A stretch of 64,000 bases of DNA from Xylaria sp. FL1777 (lineage: Eukaryota > Ascomycota > Sordariomycetes > Xylariales > Xylariaceae), in contig MU400515.1 of NCBI GenBank assembly GCA_022578965.1, positions 248,001 through 312,000 of the forward strand, written 5' to 3'. Below the pieces are notes generated by a model. That model had not been told where the DNA came from, did not search any database, and worked only from the letters and a program-made list of their open reading frames with translations. Positions 1-14,226 of the stretch are shown here, one piece after another. The position numbers and the translations under genes are program-made. The number at the start of each line of letters is the position of its first letter. Positions within the stretch are counted from its first letter, which is position 1.

Positions 1-1
1 A

Positions 2-580
2 TTTGATGAGGAGTACTCTGAACTACAGACCACTTTCTTCAATATTGTAATCCCTACATGCCTGAGACCCTTAGAATCAAATGGTCGGTCCATATCACCA
101 TGCCTAATTCACTCAAACTTGTGGCCCGGCAACATCAAGCCCAGGGTAGACTCAGACACCGTTTGTATGTTCGACTCATGTGCTTGTTGGGGACATCATG
201 AAGGTGAGATATTCTTTTGAAATCCTACAAAGCTAGGGTAGCTTCAGCCAGTCATTTCTTAGCTTATGATTTTTGACATAGCTGAGTTGGGTATCTGCCG
301 GAACCCGCGGTATCGCCTTGGGAAGCCATACATAGAAGAGTACCTGAAGCATATGCCAGTATCCGAACCGGTAGAGGATTTTGATACCCGTAATGCTTTA
401 TACGCGATGAAGTATCATGTACTCCTCTCGATTGTTTACCATAAGGATCCCAATTTCCGACAAATGTGAGTCTTCTCAATCTCGCTACTTATGCGTAAGG
501 CAGAGAGCTAACAAAATCAAAGTGCAATCAAAGAGATGAGACAACTTATAGAACAAGTCACTCATCCCGTACTCAACTAG
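2..580 (+). CDS. Ketosamine-3-kinase-like phosphotransferase (APH fold), 3' part only
   Basis: The gene enters from the left edge, so only its C-terminal part is visible. Exons read 2-203, 282-465 and 523-580, with introns in gtgaga and gtgagt; codons join cleanly across both. The product resembles fungal members of the fructosamine/ribulosamine-3-kinase family, which phosphorylate sugar adducts on lysines of glycated proteins. Visible blocks are the catalytic-loop region LIHSNLWPGN, the metal-binding region FDSCACWGHHEAELG, and the tail NPRYRLGKPYIEEY followed by an amphipathic helix. Family members normally carry Asp in the HxDLW motif; here the codon at 116-118 is Asn. The later GHxExDL segment reads EAEL, with Glu for Asp. 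The family call is good from the joined motifs, but catalytic activity is doubtful. The missing N-terminal half could not be judged. Confidence 0.8.
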
Positions 581-3500
581 TCCTGTTTCCCTATCGTACA
601 ATTAAAAAGAACGACGGCTTATCCTACATGTATTGGATTTAATTACTTAATTTTCTATTTAATCTACAGTTTACCAATCTCAAGTTGAAACCCGTGTACC
701 TTTCGAGATGTTGACGCTGTACATGTACCCCGCCTTATGCTCAATGACCAACTAATCACAGGCCACTCCACATGGCTGAAAAGAGCGAGCATGCTCGTTG
801 TGTACTGGAGTCATAATCGTTGGTCGGCTATGATAAAAGGCCATTAATGATGCTTTCACTATGCGTGATAAATTGCGATGTCACTAATTGAAGTCACGGG
901 ACTATATTCCGTCAATAATGAGCTGGTCAATTTGCATGCACATTCTCAATTTGAGACCTGAGCACATAATAAGTACACTATCTATGCATGGTGATGTTAA
1001 GGCGGGGTGTGCGTCACGTTCAGGTCTAACAAGGCAATTAGCTCCGGACCCCTTTAGTAGACTATCATGTTAGTTAGTCCTAGTTTTATGATAGCCTCCC
1101 AACAGGGTGGGCCGGCGGCTGCAAGGACGATTACACGGACGCATACATATATGTTTTGTACAAGATGAGGGCTACAATCCAAGATTCCAGTCAAGGTATG
1201 TACTGTACTTCCGCCAGATGCGCAATCTAGACGTTGAATTACCTGCCTGTTATGAGCTTCGTTCCTGTCACAAGGTTTATCTCGTACGATGCGCGATCAT
1301 CCGGCTCTGTTACCTAATTATAGGTGAGACACCGACCTGGAATAAGGTTGCTTGGTTGTTTCATTGGGTACACTGCCGAGGCTGGGGAATGCCTACTTAG
1401 ATCAAGCAGATTGAACTAACCCGAATACGTGTCGACATAGCATGCAAAACGTGATAGTGGTGATGATAACGAAGACTGTCATTCTGAGAATTGATAAGGC
1501 TTCAAGTCTTGTAAGCTCTTGATGTGAGTTCGTTTATCTCGGGCCAATCGCATCTTAGCGTCCGATGTTTTCCTAATTCCATCATCATCTTGCTTGCAAG
1601 GTTGGAGGACAATGTCTGTAATTGAAGTTGCCGAAAATGCCGCTGGTATCCATACTAGAGGCAGCAAAACGCCAAAACTAGGCTGTTTACTGCGTTAAGT
1701 AAAAAGTAGCGACCGCCTAAACTCCTACTGAGTAGTTATGCGTGTAGATCTTGATAGGCATATGCAGTGTTGGGAAATAGTTTGAATGTATTAGCGGTTA
1801 GCTAAAAGCATGCATGTGTTCGATGACGGAGCAATGGAACATTGAAGCAACCCACCTACTGTAGATATAGATGGGTAGGACAACGCTGAGATAGGGTCTT
1901 ATTGGTAGCCCAGATTCCGGTAGTACGCCGCTCAGCTTCCAACTTTAACTTTAACTGATTTTGATTCAAGTTGTGGCAGACAAGTGTAATACCAGGCCTC
2001 GCGTGAGCCGATTTCTTGGACATAGGTACCCACACAACACCAACTAAACATGATCAACTGTTACACCGAATAGTTGTGTGTGTATTAGTGTTACTACTAT
2101 CTACTTACTGTACACGTAGTCACTCCACCGGTCTGCTAATAGAACGCACTAAGAGCCTCTGTAGTACACTATTCATGCCAGGATAGATCCCATCATACAT
2201 AGATCGATGGACGCAAATCCGCACGTATCGCGTAAATTACTTGTAGATCTACAGTATCTGTAGATCTGGATGGAGACACGTAAAATATCTCTAGTACAGT
2301 GTACGTATTCTGTGCGCTACAGGTTTTGGCAGCACTCAGCCGAGGTTATAAATCAGATAGACATGCAATTTTTTCTTCCTACTTGCTTGTAGGTCCTCAT
2401 CCTCTATCTTTCACCACACTAGTATAGATGATAACTGGAATAAAACTGCGTGGCCCCTGGCATAAGGAATTCCGGGATTCAGAGGATGACCAACTACACA
2501 TCTACAGTGCCTACATGTACTGTAGTAGACAGCTGGTGTCAAATATGTAAGTAATGTAGCGGAGATTAGTGGCAGGTGGCAATCGCGCATGTCCAAGGCA
2601 CGGGCTGACGCGGGTACCTTAGCCGCTAAGCCATGGCTTCAGGGCCAGACGGCGGACCCGATTACTGGGGAATGGCTTGCAAGTGGCTGACCAATGTTAG
2701 GGCTGGAGGGCGGTGCGAAAATTCCTCTGATGCATGGGATCCCTTCAGCCCCTAATATGAACCCTTGCCTGGGCGGGAGCTGAGTGGAACCCTCGACTTG
2801 AAACATTTATTCAGGGCACGTACTTTAATTGGGTCGATGGAAGAAATCTCAAACACGAGGACTGCATTACGACTACCAACAACGTCTTTTACGACTTCAG
2901 GGACCAAATATGCTGCCATGACTCTGTACATGTACGATGACTATTTCCCAAAATGCGCAGTATATATCCTCTACTGCGATATTGTATACATAGTGTCATA
3001 TCTAGAAGTAAGTAGGCTTTATATACTTGAGTATAGGTACTAGGAAAATGGCTTTGATGGTTGGGATACCGGTAGATCGAAACATAAGACCAAGTTTGTC
3101 GCGAGTGGATCTTTGTGGGTTATCGGAATCTCCACTATTTCGTAAGTGCTCCAGCAGGCCATGAATCGGGGTACACAATGGCGCGCCTGCGTTACGTAGT
3201 AGGTAGCTGCTGTGTAGGGCAGCTTCCTCCCTTGCTGGGAGCCACATCCGCATCCCGCTCCTACTGTTAGATGCTATCCCCTCCTCTTCTTGTCTTTGTT
3301 CTCGACTTACCATGCAATTATAGGGTTTCCCAACCACTTCATCTCAAGTTCTCTCCTGTTTACCTCAATTTTGTCATCGCCGCCCAGTCTCTCGTTTATC
3401 TGGGCAGACATCCGCCTACTCTGTGTATTTAACACGCCATTCATGTTTCACCTGGTTACATCGATTCCATTACGTTGCTCGTCCAGAACGCGAGCTCATC

Positions 3501-3680
3501 TACAACTTGGCCCGACTTCCAATTGATCGCCTGGCGCTATCTTGGAGTGGCATTGCTTGGATCCGTCTACTTGTTCCCGATCTACCTGAGTGGATAACAC
3601 ACAGAACACACAGAACACACAGAATATACAATAGACATTGAGTCTGGTCCTGCCCCGGTCTCGCGACCGTCAGCATCGTC
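581..3680. other. Intergenic, no gene recognised
   Basis: About 3.1 kb without an ORF that shows family features or splice-linked continuity; the longest open frames are around 100 codons and look random. A perfect 12-bp palindrome, TGTAGATCTACA, lies at 2242-2253. The last 400 bases (about 3275-3680) are pyrimidine-rich on the + strand, typical of a fungal promoter and 5' leader for the channel gene that follows. Confidence 0.5.
3596..3622. repeat. Three exact 9-bp tandem copies (AACACACAG)
   Basis: Three perfect head-to-tail copies end about 58 bp before the start codon of the channel gene, so they probably lie in its 5' leader. Confidence 0.85.
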
Positions 3681-6413
3681 ATGTCTCTCAGGTCTCCCAC
3701 GAGGTCGTCTAGGGGCTTTGTACCTCTGGGGACAACGCAGTCACAAGGAGCCGACGGTGATATTCCCTTGACTCAAATGCGAACCAACGCGAGCTCAACT
3801 GGCGCCCGGAAGGCTAGTCAAGGAATAGGATCGGGTTACCAACAAGCCGATGACTCGGGCGACAACGGAAACGATGAGAAGCGCCACTTCTTCCACCGTG
3901 GCCGGAGGCATGCCAAGAGAGCTGAAGGAGCGTCGTCCGAAGATGAGCTCGCAAACAATGAGCTTTCGCTCAACGCTATGGGTAGACTTTATAATCGAAT
4001 CATCCATGCCTCTGGTCCCATACGCTATCTGTTCTACATTGTTCCCGTTGGAATTTTACTCGCCATTCCTATAATCATCCTGGCCGCTCTGGATAAGCGT
4101 AACGACATTCCTGTTGGCTATGGAACTGGAGGCGCTCCGGGGCCCTCTCTTTTCCTTTTTTTCATCTGGATTGAGGTCGGTTGGCTGTCGCTCTGGGCCG
4201 GAAAACTCGTTGCCTGGTTGGCTGCACCTGCTTTTATGTTCTTTACTGGTGTTATTAGTCCAGGGACTCGAAAATATGCCGCCCTTCTACGGAACCTTCA
4301 GATTCCTCTTTCCCTCTTCTTCTGGGCTCTTGCTGATTGGCTCGTCTTCATAAACGTTCTTCAACGCGGTCACGACCATGTCCCATGGGTTAATACCATT
4401 GCGACTATTCTGGGAGCCGCTTTCGTGTCGTCGGCTATATTCCTCGGAGAGAAAGGCTTCATCCAGCTCATTAGCGTTTCATACCACCAACGTTCCTTCG
4501 CGAATCGTATCCAGGAATCGAAGCGTGATGTTCACCTTCTCGGGACATTGTATGATGCGTCTCGAAAGCTGTTTCCGATGTACTGCGATGAATTTCTCGA
4601 GGAAGACGAAATCATCAACGATAGTATCGAGATGCTCCTTGCAGGAGGTAATAAAAAGAAATGGAGGAGGACCATGAAGACGGGAGCTATCGTGCCAACG
4701 AGATTAATTGGTAACGTTGGCCGGTTCGGGAACAAAGTTACCTCTGCTTTCGGTAATATTGCTTCTGAGATCACGGGCAAGCAGGTTTTCAATCCTAATT
4801 CTGCGCATTCCATCGTTATCGAAGCTCTGGAAAAGGCAAAGACCTCCGAGGCTCTAGCAAAACGTATTTGGATGTCGTTCGTCGTAGAGGGGAAAGAGTC
4901 TCTCTATCCTGAAGATATTGCCGAAGTTCTCGGACCTGCTCATCGAGAAGAGGCAGAGGAATCTTTCGATGCCATGGACGCTGATGGCAACGGCGACATC
5001 AGCCTGGATGAAATGATTAGGAAAGTGGTCGCAATTGGTAAAGAGAGGAAGGCTATTACACACAGCATGCAAGACATCGGTCAAGCGTTAGGTGCATTTG
5101 ATAAAATCTTGCTCTTCATTGTACTGCTCCTGGTCATTTTTGTTTTTCGTGAGTCTTATGCATTCATGGTTTATTGAGTTCTGGCTAATACATGGTATCT
5201 AGTGGCTTTCTTCCAAAGTTCATTCATCACAACACTCTCAACTGCTGGAACAGCGTTGCTCTCGTTGTCGTTTATCTTCTCTGTTACATCTCAAGAAATT
5301 CTTGGCTCCTGCATTTTCCTCTTCGTCAAGCATCCTTACGACGTCGGAGATCGTGTCGACATCACCGGTCCGGAAAAAGAGGCACTCCTCGTCGAAAAAA
5401 TTTCACTGCTTTATTCTGTCTTCACAAGAATTGATAAGATGCAAGTAGTACAGGTTCCTAACATTGTGCTCAATAACCTCTGGATCGAGAATGTTTCACG
5501 AAGTAAGGCGATGAAGGAAGTTATTGATGTCAATGTCTCGTATGACACGAGTTTTGAAGACATTGAACTTCTTCGATTAGAGATGGAGAAGTTCGTTCGG
5601 GCGCCTGAGAACGCCAGAGACTTCCAGCCAGATATCTCTATAGGAGTCGGTGGTGTCGGTGACCTGGACAAGCTCACTCTTAAGATTGCTATCAAGCACA
5701 AGTCCAACTGGCACAATGACGCCGTACGAGCTACTAGAAGGTCCAAATTTATTTGTGCCCTTGCGCTCGCGATGAAGAAAGTACCTATCAATAGTCCTGG
5801 AGGAGGAAGCGAAGCTCTAGGGGGTCCTACTAACCCAAGTTACTCTGTAAGCGTTTCGGATGCCGAAGCGGCAGCGGCCCGTGACAAGGCTGCACAAGAT
5901 AAGGATGCTGCTCGTCTTATGCCGAATAATTCTTCCAACGTAATTAGTGAAGCAACAGCAGCTCAAGGACTTAATACCCTCGACCCTATGGTTGCTGTCC
6001 AGGAGGAGTGGGGCTACAACCGCGATGATGAAACTTTGAGCGATGCTCATGGTCAGCCTCTCGACCAAAAGCGGTCTATCGATGCCGACTCTTCCGTATC
6101 TGGACCGCACAAGACGCCGAGCCAACGTGGTGGCCTTCGGAGAGCTGGTGAATCAGTACCCGTTGAAGCATCTTCGGACAGAACCCCCAGCTTTCAGGTT
6201 ACTCAACATATGGGACCATATGATGAAGAAGCACAAATGGGTGGTCCAAACCCCTTCGCTACGAATCACCCAGGTGTGCAATTCGAAAGCTCTGCATACT
6301 CAGGCGTTTCGTCATCGAATAGGGCAAACCTCACACGAAACTCAAGCGATTCGAGAAACAGAACAGGTGGAGCTGGCGCCTCTCAACCTCAAAACCCGAA
6401 CTTTCAGCGGTAA
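3681..6413 (+). CDS. Mechanosensitive ion channel of the MscS family with an EF-hand
   Basis: Two exons, 3681-5148 and 5203-6413 (intron gtgagt...tctag), give 892 residues. The first ~110 residues are polar and Ser/Arg-rich, followed by several hydrophobic membrane segments. A canonical EF-hand loop (DADGNGDISLDE) begins near residue 433. The intron falls inside the next hydrophobic segment, which leads into the Gly/Ala-rich pore helix and the MscS beta domain (KHPYDVGDRVDI). The last ~230 residues are Ser/Asn/Pro-rich and look disordered. This layout matches the fungal Msy1/Msy2 family, calcium-regulated channels of the endoplasmic reticulum that respond to hypo-osmotic swelling in fission yeast. 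The ER location is inferred from the family. The gene is convergent with the methyltransferase gene downstream. Confidence 0.93.
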
Positions 6414-7979
6414 CTTTGCCGTATCATGAACTCATAAAATCACGACTTTCCCAAGATTTGAGCATTCTGTTTTGGGCATTTGTACCAAATGGCGTTTAAA
6501 ACTTGCACTTGAAAGAGGGGGCTACTAAACCGGAGACATTACATTAGAACAAGTGGGTGAAATCCATATATCGAAGTGGGAGAGGGGTTTTAATACTTTG
6601 TTTTCCTGCGGTCACTTTATATGTTATAGAGAGCAAGCTGACCATGGATATTGGTGGCTGGTATTATGAATGCATGAATGTAGTAACCATTAAGTTGGAT
6701 GATGCTTCCACAAAAGTCCAACGATCTTCGGCAAAGTATAGTTTATCTGGGACTAGAACTAGAGAAACGCGGGCGTATAACATGCATATACATAGACCCT
6801 CGGACTGTCTAGACCTGTAGAATAGCTTACCTGAGAGTAGTAAGAAGATTCAATTCCTACCAGTTTCTAACATCTGTGTTCCTTATCTTTGCTTCGTATT
6901 GAGAAGTCTCTCTAGGCGTGCATCGGCAGCCAAGACAGTGATGTCCCTGCAACATGCCAGTTGTAATGATAAGCCACGACCGATCAGAATGATTATTTCT
7001 AGTTATCTGGTACTGCGTCCCAACGCTTACCTCTACACACCATAATCTCTGCACAGCACGTGAAAATGGCAAAATGGTTGAAGCAAGAGACATCATCACC
7101 TCGCAATCCATGTTGCGCTTGTCGTAAATCAATCCGCCGGGGGGGTTTCATACTGCTATGGACTGTCAATATTGATCGTAGGGATACCGGTACTCGAATC
7201 GAATACCAGTTGATTGATTGAGGACCCTGAGGCCTTGAGCATACCTCCTCTGATGCACTCCTGGATACGTTGAGCATCCACACTCATCACATAGAAGCAA
7301 CTGAATAGCCTTCCCTTTGCGACGACAGCTTAAATACCTCATAGAAAGGTAGTCTTTAAGTGTAGGGCACACTGGTTGATATACACTCATGTTGATATTC
7401 AGACGACCGGTAGACATGTCTCTACAAATCGATTATCTGAGAAATGGTACCATTTACGAATATATGTCTGAAAATTGAAGATGTGTGTCTGTGTTACGTA
7501 AGCGGTAAAGTAGCAGAGTAGACGGATATCCAAATCAGTTATTGCTGGGACCCCTTGTTGGACTGTGGCCGGGAGAGTAGACGGGATCTCAAGTTTTCTG
7601 GTAGCTATGGCCGTACGTGACGTGACGGAAAGGGACCTCGTGAGATCTTATGAAGTAGCGCTACGAGAGAGGCAGGTAAAAAACAAACTACCTAGTTGAC
7701 CAGCTGAATCAATAATAGGCAAGTTCAATCATTTAGATTAGTTACATCCTTAGCTTCCTAGTCAACACACCGAAATTCAAGGACGAGGTCGGATTTCTTC
7801 TAACATGGTGTCTCTTGTATTTACAAGACCTTTGATCTGTCTGGTCATGTCGGCGGGTCATAGAGCAGGAAGTACACACATACATGATTCAAATGTGTAT
7901 TACCGTCGATGTGGTCTATCCGATTTACCAGGTAGGCATTGGCTTGGCAGCAACATACCTAAGTATATATATCTACAGT
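6414..7979. other. Intergenic between two convergent genes
   Basis: About 1.57 kb that must hold both 3' UTRs. No ORF with family features, RNA gene or repeat of note was seen. Confidence 0.5.
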
Positions 7980-10134
<2,155 letters not shown>

Positions 10135-10664
10135 TTTGGAGCCAACTGAGGATTCAGGCGACCTATTGGATTAATCGAGAGGGGAAGTTGAAGGCCCGAA
10201 CTTATATCGGATCTCCTCCGCCAAGACAGAGGTATAAATGAGGGTTGGGTGGGACGCCAATGCTGAAAACTGAGATATAACCAATGACACTGTAGCAGGA
10301 TCGATTCTCTAAAAAGTCTCTATTGATATATGAAGACCAAATTCACTATACCAGATTTGCTGAGTCGTCTGCTATTTGACGATATAAGTTGCGGTTCTAA
10401 TATCATGGACCTCGAAGAATTTCTTGAGAAGTGGAATTGTGGAGGGGTGGAATATCGGATAACCACATAATATTCACAATACATATGGCGTATGTGCATA
10501 ACTGAAGGTCACCCCTCTAGATACGACCTACCAAGGTAGTGGACTAGGAGTCGAGAGCCATTGATTATTTGCCTCCAGTCGCCTTGATCGACTCTATTTT
10601 TGGACGTGAAACGCTTCACTGGGAATCGAAAAGCGCATCTGAATGGCTTTAGCACATGTTGCTA
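10135..10664. other. Short intergenic region upstream of the PRMT3 gene
   Basis: About 530 bp between two minus-strand genes: the 3' UTR of the Uso1 gene and the promoter of the methyltransferase gene. No other feature seen. Confidence 0.5.
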
Positions 10665-13600
10665 CTAATCTACTTCGTCCTCTTCCGTGTCGTCGTCATC
10701 GTCACCGTTCTCCTCATCTTCACCATCTGACACCGTTTCCCCTAAGCCTTTAAGACGTTTCTGGACGTAGTTGGATGAGCATTGGATCAATGACTAATTG
10801 TGCAGAACTGAGCCATACCTTGTATTTTTCGACCTTCTCTTCCAGGTCGCCAAAGACCATAAGAAGATCATCCAATTCTGTTTGCGTGGACGATTGTTGC
10901 TCTTCTTTCTCCTTCAACCGAGTTCGAACCTAACAAATTATATAAGTAGCTAGACAAATATGAAAATTGTTACCTAACGTACCTCTCCAAGTTCTTCTTG
11001 TTTCGTTGACAATTGCTTCTCCAAGTCCGCGGCGTGCTTCTCCGCGGACTTGGACTTGGACTCCTCGGCTGATAGCTTGGCGTTAAGTTCCTGCCGGGTG
11101 GCCTCAATTTCTTTGGTTTTCGCCTTGTTGGCCTGTATACAAATTAATAACCTTGTCCGCGTTCCGTTACTAGATGAATTATTGCACAAACCTTCATGAG
11201 ATCAACCTCCAGACGGCTAATGGTGGCACGAAGGTCGGCCATCTCAGCTTCAGCTCTTCGCTGGACACGAGCTGCCTCAGCTTCAGCTGTCTTACGGACG
11301 TAATCTACCTGCCTCTGGAACTCGGCCTCCTTGGCATTATGCTCGACACGAAGCGACTCCATAGCGGCTACGGCTTCTTTTTGAGCCACTCCAAGCTGTC
11401 TTTTATGTGCCTCAATATTTGCTTGCTGTTGCGTCTCCAATTTCCTATTACTGTTAAGGATGGTTCTTTAATTCCACACCTAGGTAAACTTACTTGAGCT
11501 CCTCTTGGTGGTGGCGCTGTAATGCTTCATTTACATTCTTGATACGGGCAAGTTCGGCAACCGATGCCTCCTTCGAACGACGATGATCGGCTTGTTCTTG
11601 GCCTAGTTTCCCATTCAGAGACGCGACATCGCTAAGGGTTGCTTGTAAAGCCTGCTCCTTTTCTTCAAGTTGAGAACGCAACGAATCAACTAGTTCGCGA
11701 GAGATACCCTTTTGCACCCCATTCGTCACTACAGATATCTCCAGGCCGGGGTCTCGATCAATGGCTCTTGCTATGCGGCTGTAATTGTCTTTGAAGAATT
11801 CGACAAAAGTCGCATCAAAATAAACATCCGGCAGATTTCCAGATCCATCTGCTTTCTGCGGCGTGACCTCGTAATCCCTCATCAGAGCGTGGCTTCGAAG
11901 TTTATTGAAAGTATCTATATACTTCTCTCGTCCAACTCGAGATATTATCACTGAATGAAGAGTGGAACGTGGAATAGGTGAATCCTTTGTGGAAAACTCG
12001 TAGATGACGCCTAATATCATGGCGCATAGCCCTTGTACGAGGACGCTGCTGGGAGGATGGCGTACAATTTCCTGTGCCAGTGCGTGAACATTGCTGCCTT
12101 CTCCTAGGAAATCATTAACACCATCAACATCTTCAAATAGCCACCCGATTAGTAACATTAGATACCCTACAGACACGCGATCGTCCTCTCCTCTGCTAAG
12201 GGCTGTGACGAGATGAGCAGTAATGGTTTGAATGCTGGTCACAACCTCTTCACCACTTTCAGCATCTCCTTCGGTTACCGACATAGCAAGGGTCTTTCCT
12301 TCAGGATTCTCGAAAATGAGGTGAAAGAGGATTGTGGCAGCAAACCAGTGGCGGTACGGATCATTGGCCGCTGGAGCACTGATAGGCCGTAGTAGCGTAG
12401 TCAGCACATTTGCCGTTTCATCAACACCGGAGGCGTGGCCCTCTATAGCGCGTCGTAAGAAATGCATCCGCACTTCAGGGTGACTGAAGAAGTATGCTTT
12501 GATGCATTGGCATGCTGCTACGCGCAGGTCAAAGGCCTGTGTCGAGGGTACACTCAAGGCGAGATCTAATAGACCGTCTATTACATAGATAGTTGGGAGA
12601 CCCTTTGGCTTGCCCGCTTGTCCATTTGTTGATGGAGCTGTCTCCAATACCGATGGGACTTGAAGCTGAGCAAAGTTCTCCTGGAGCCTTGCATTGCCTC
12701 TAATTGTATCGGCACAAGTGGTCAAAGCCTACGACACGCACAATCAATTTCTGTGAATTCTGTGATAATTGGGGAAGATCCCGAACCTCTGCTCTGATAG
12801 GCATTTCAGCCCTGTGGCTGAACGCAACTTGTAGGGCATGATAGAGAACGCCGTGCTGCCAGAATGCCGCTTGATTCTGGGAGGTCCCCACAGCCCCGGG
12901 TACTAGAAAAAGCCGAATAACAGCCAGCAAAGCGTAGGTGTTTCTGTTCTGCTGTTCCTGAGCCCAGTCGGCAACCTCCTCCTCCTTATCCTCTTTATCT
13001 GTATGATACGTACTTTCTAGTAGCTTGGCTAGCTGCACAACACATCCGCTTTCCCGAAACAGCGATTGATTGGGAGGATTTAAGCGCAGGAGATTAGCTA
13101 GAAAAATGAGGCAGTCTTCCACTACTCTGCCACCCTCTGATAGCGACCCCTCGGCTTCGACGATAGCGAAAGTTCGCTCAAAGGCATTCTGGTATGCAAC
13201 CGACTGTTGTATAAGTGCCGATGACGGCGTAAGGTATGTCAGGAGCGTCAGGGCTTCGTTTCGTATGGCGTCTCGTTGATCGTCAAGGACGGCAACTAAT
13301 CGGGGAATGCCTAGTGGTGCTACAGAAATACACTCTTCGGTCCTTTCCGTCCGCGCAGAAAGAATAGCCACCAGTAACTGCAATGAATAAAGCCGAGAGT
13401 AGAAATCGGAGGTTTCCAAGAAATCCAGAAGCAGCGTGATATTCTCCTGCCGCTGGGTAAACTCATCTGCAAGCCACAGCGCTATCTCTTCGGATGCTTC
13501 AGGGCTGTCTTGATTGGGGCTGAAGAGCATCAGCAAGGTCTCGAGGACCACCCGTACAGTATCGACATCCTCGCCATCCGTAGACAAGCATCCGATCAAG

Positions 13601-13779
13601 CTTCTCAGAGCGCCTGACGCAACCGAGGCGGGATAGTCCTTGGCGAAGCTTCGCAGACCAAGGATAGCAGCACGACGATCCTCGAGGAGCGTAGCAGAGC
13701 CCAGGCGGCCACTAAGGACGGTTATAGTATCACCGACAGACTGCTTCGCGGGCGCGGCAGCAGCAATGCTCGAGAACAT
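10665..13779 (-). CDS. USO1: Vesicle-tethering protein Uso1/p115
   Basis: Six exons on the minus strand: 13779-12787, 12728-11494, 11444-11192, 11132-10983, 10929-10819 and 10760-10665, giving 945 residues. The first ~600 residues are an all-helical armadillo-type head whose opening and Uso1/p115 head motifs are recognisable. The next ~300 residues form a long coiled coil (heptads rich in E, K, Q, A). The protein ends in the acidic tail typical of p115 (EENGDDDDDTEEDEVD). The family tethers COPII vesicles to the cis-Golgi with Ypt1/Rab1 before SNARE pairing. The last intron could instead use an upstream acceptor, adding 13 codons in frame; the shorter form was chosen because it restores the usual KYKKRLKxLGE junction. 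Its start faces Rat1 across 1.27 kb. Confidence 0.93.
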
Positions 13780-13874
13780 GGTTCGTACCGTTCGTTTGCG
13801 TTCCCGCTTGACAAGGCCATTGGCAAAGACAACTGGATCACTCGGCGAAGCACATTGCGCGGTCAGGCGGAGTG

Positions 13875-13898
13875 GAAGAGGTTCGGGAAGAGGTTCGG
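13875..13898. repeat. 12-bp direct duplication upstream of USO1
   Basis: The unit GAAGAGGTTCGG occurs twice head to tail, about 95-120 bp upstream of the USO1 start codon, in its probable leader or core promoter. Confidence 0.75.
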
Positions 13899-14206
13899 GA
13901 CGAGGATAGCGTCAAGCCTCGTAATGGTTTGGACGATAGTCGGCAGGAGAGAGACCCCAACGTCAAGAACTTGAAGAGCAAATAGTATAAGACAGCTCTA
14001 GACCAGGGGGTGCTCAATTTAATGCTTCTGCAGGTACAGGTTTACAGAGAATTGTTGTTCTTTTGACCAACTTTCACCTACCCATGTAGATAGATGTACT
14101 ATGAATGTATCTAACGCAGGTATCTATCTAACAGCTAGTAAGGTACCTACCTAAGCTACCAAGCTATCATGTATTTTGCTTGGCTGCTACTGGATTAAAT
14201 ACATAG

Positions 14207-14226
14207 GTACCTACCTAGGTAGGTAC
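14207..14226. repeat. Perfect 20-bp palindrome built of AGGTA/TACCT words
   Basis: The two half-sites GTACCTACCT and AGGTAGGTAC are exact reverse complements with no spacer. The same words recur in most intergenic gaps of the window. Confidence 0.9.

Noticed and set aside
1107..1400. 97-codon open frame in the left gap
   Set aside because: No motif, no linked exon and unexceptional composition; within the length expected by chance in 3 kb.
3002..3337. 111-codon minus-strand open frame before the channel gene
   Set aside because: Lies in the pyrimidine-rich promoter region, has no recognisable features and no supporting splice partners.
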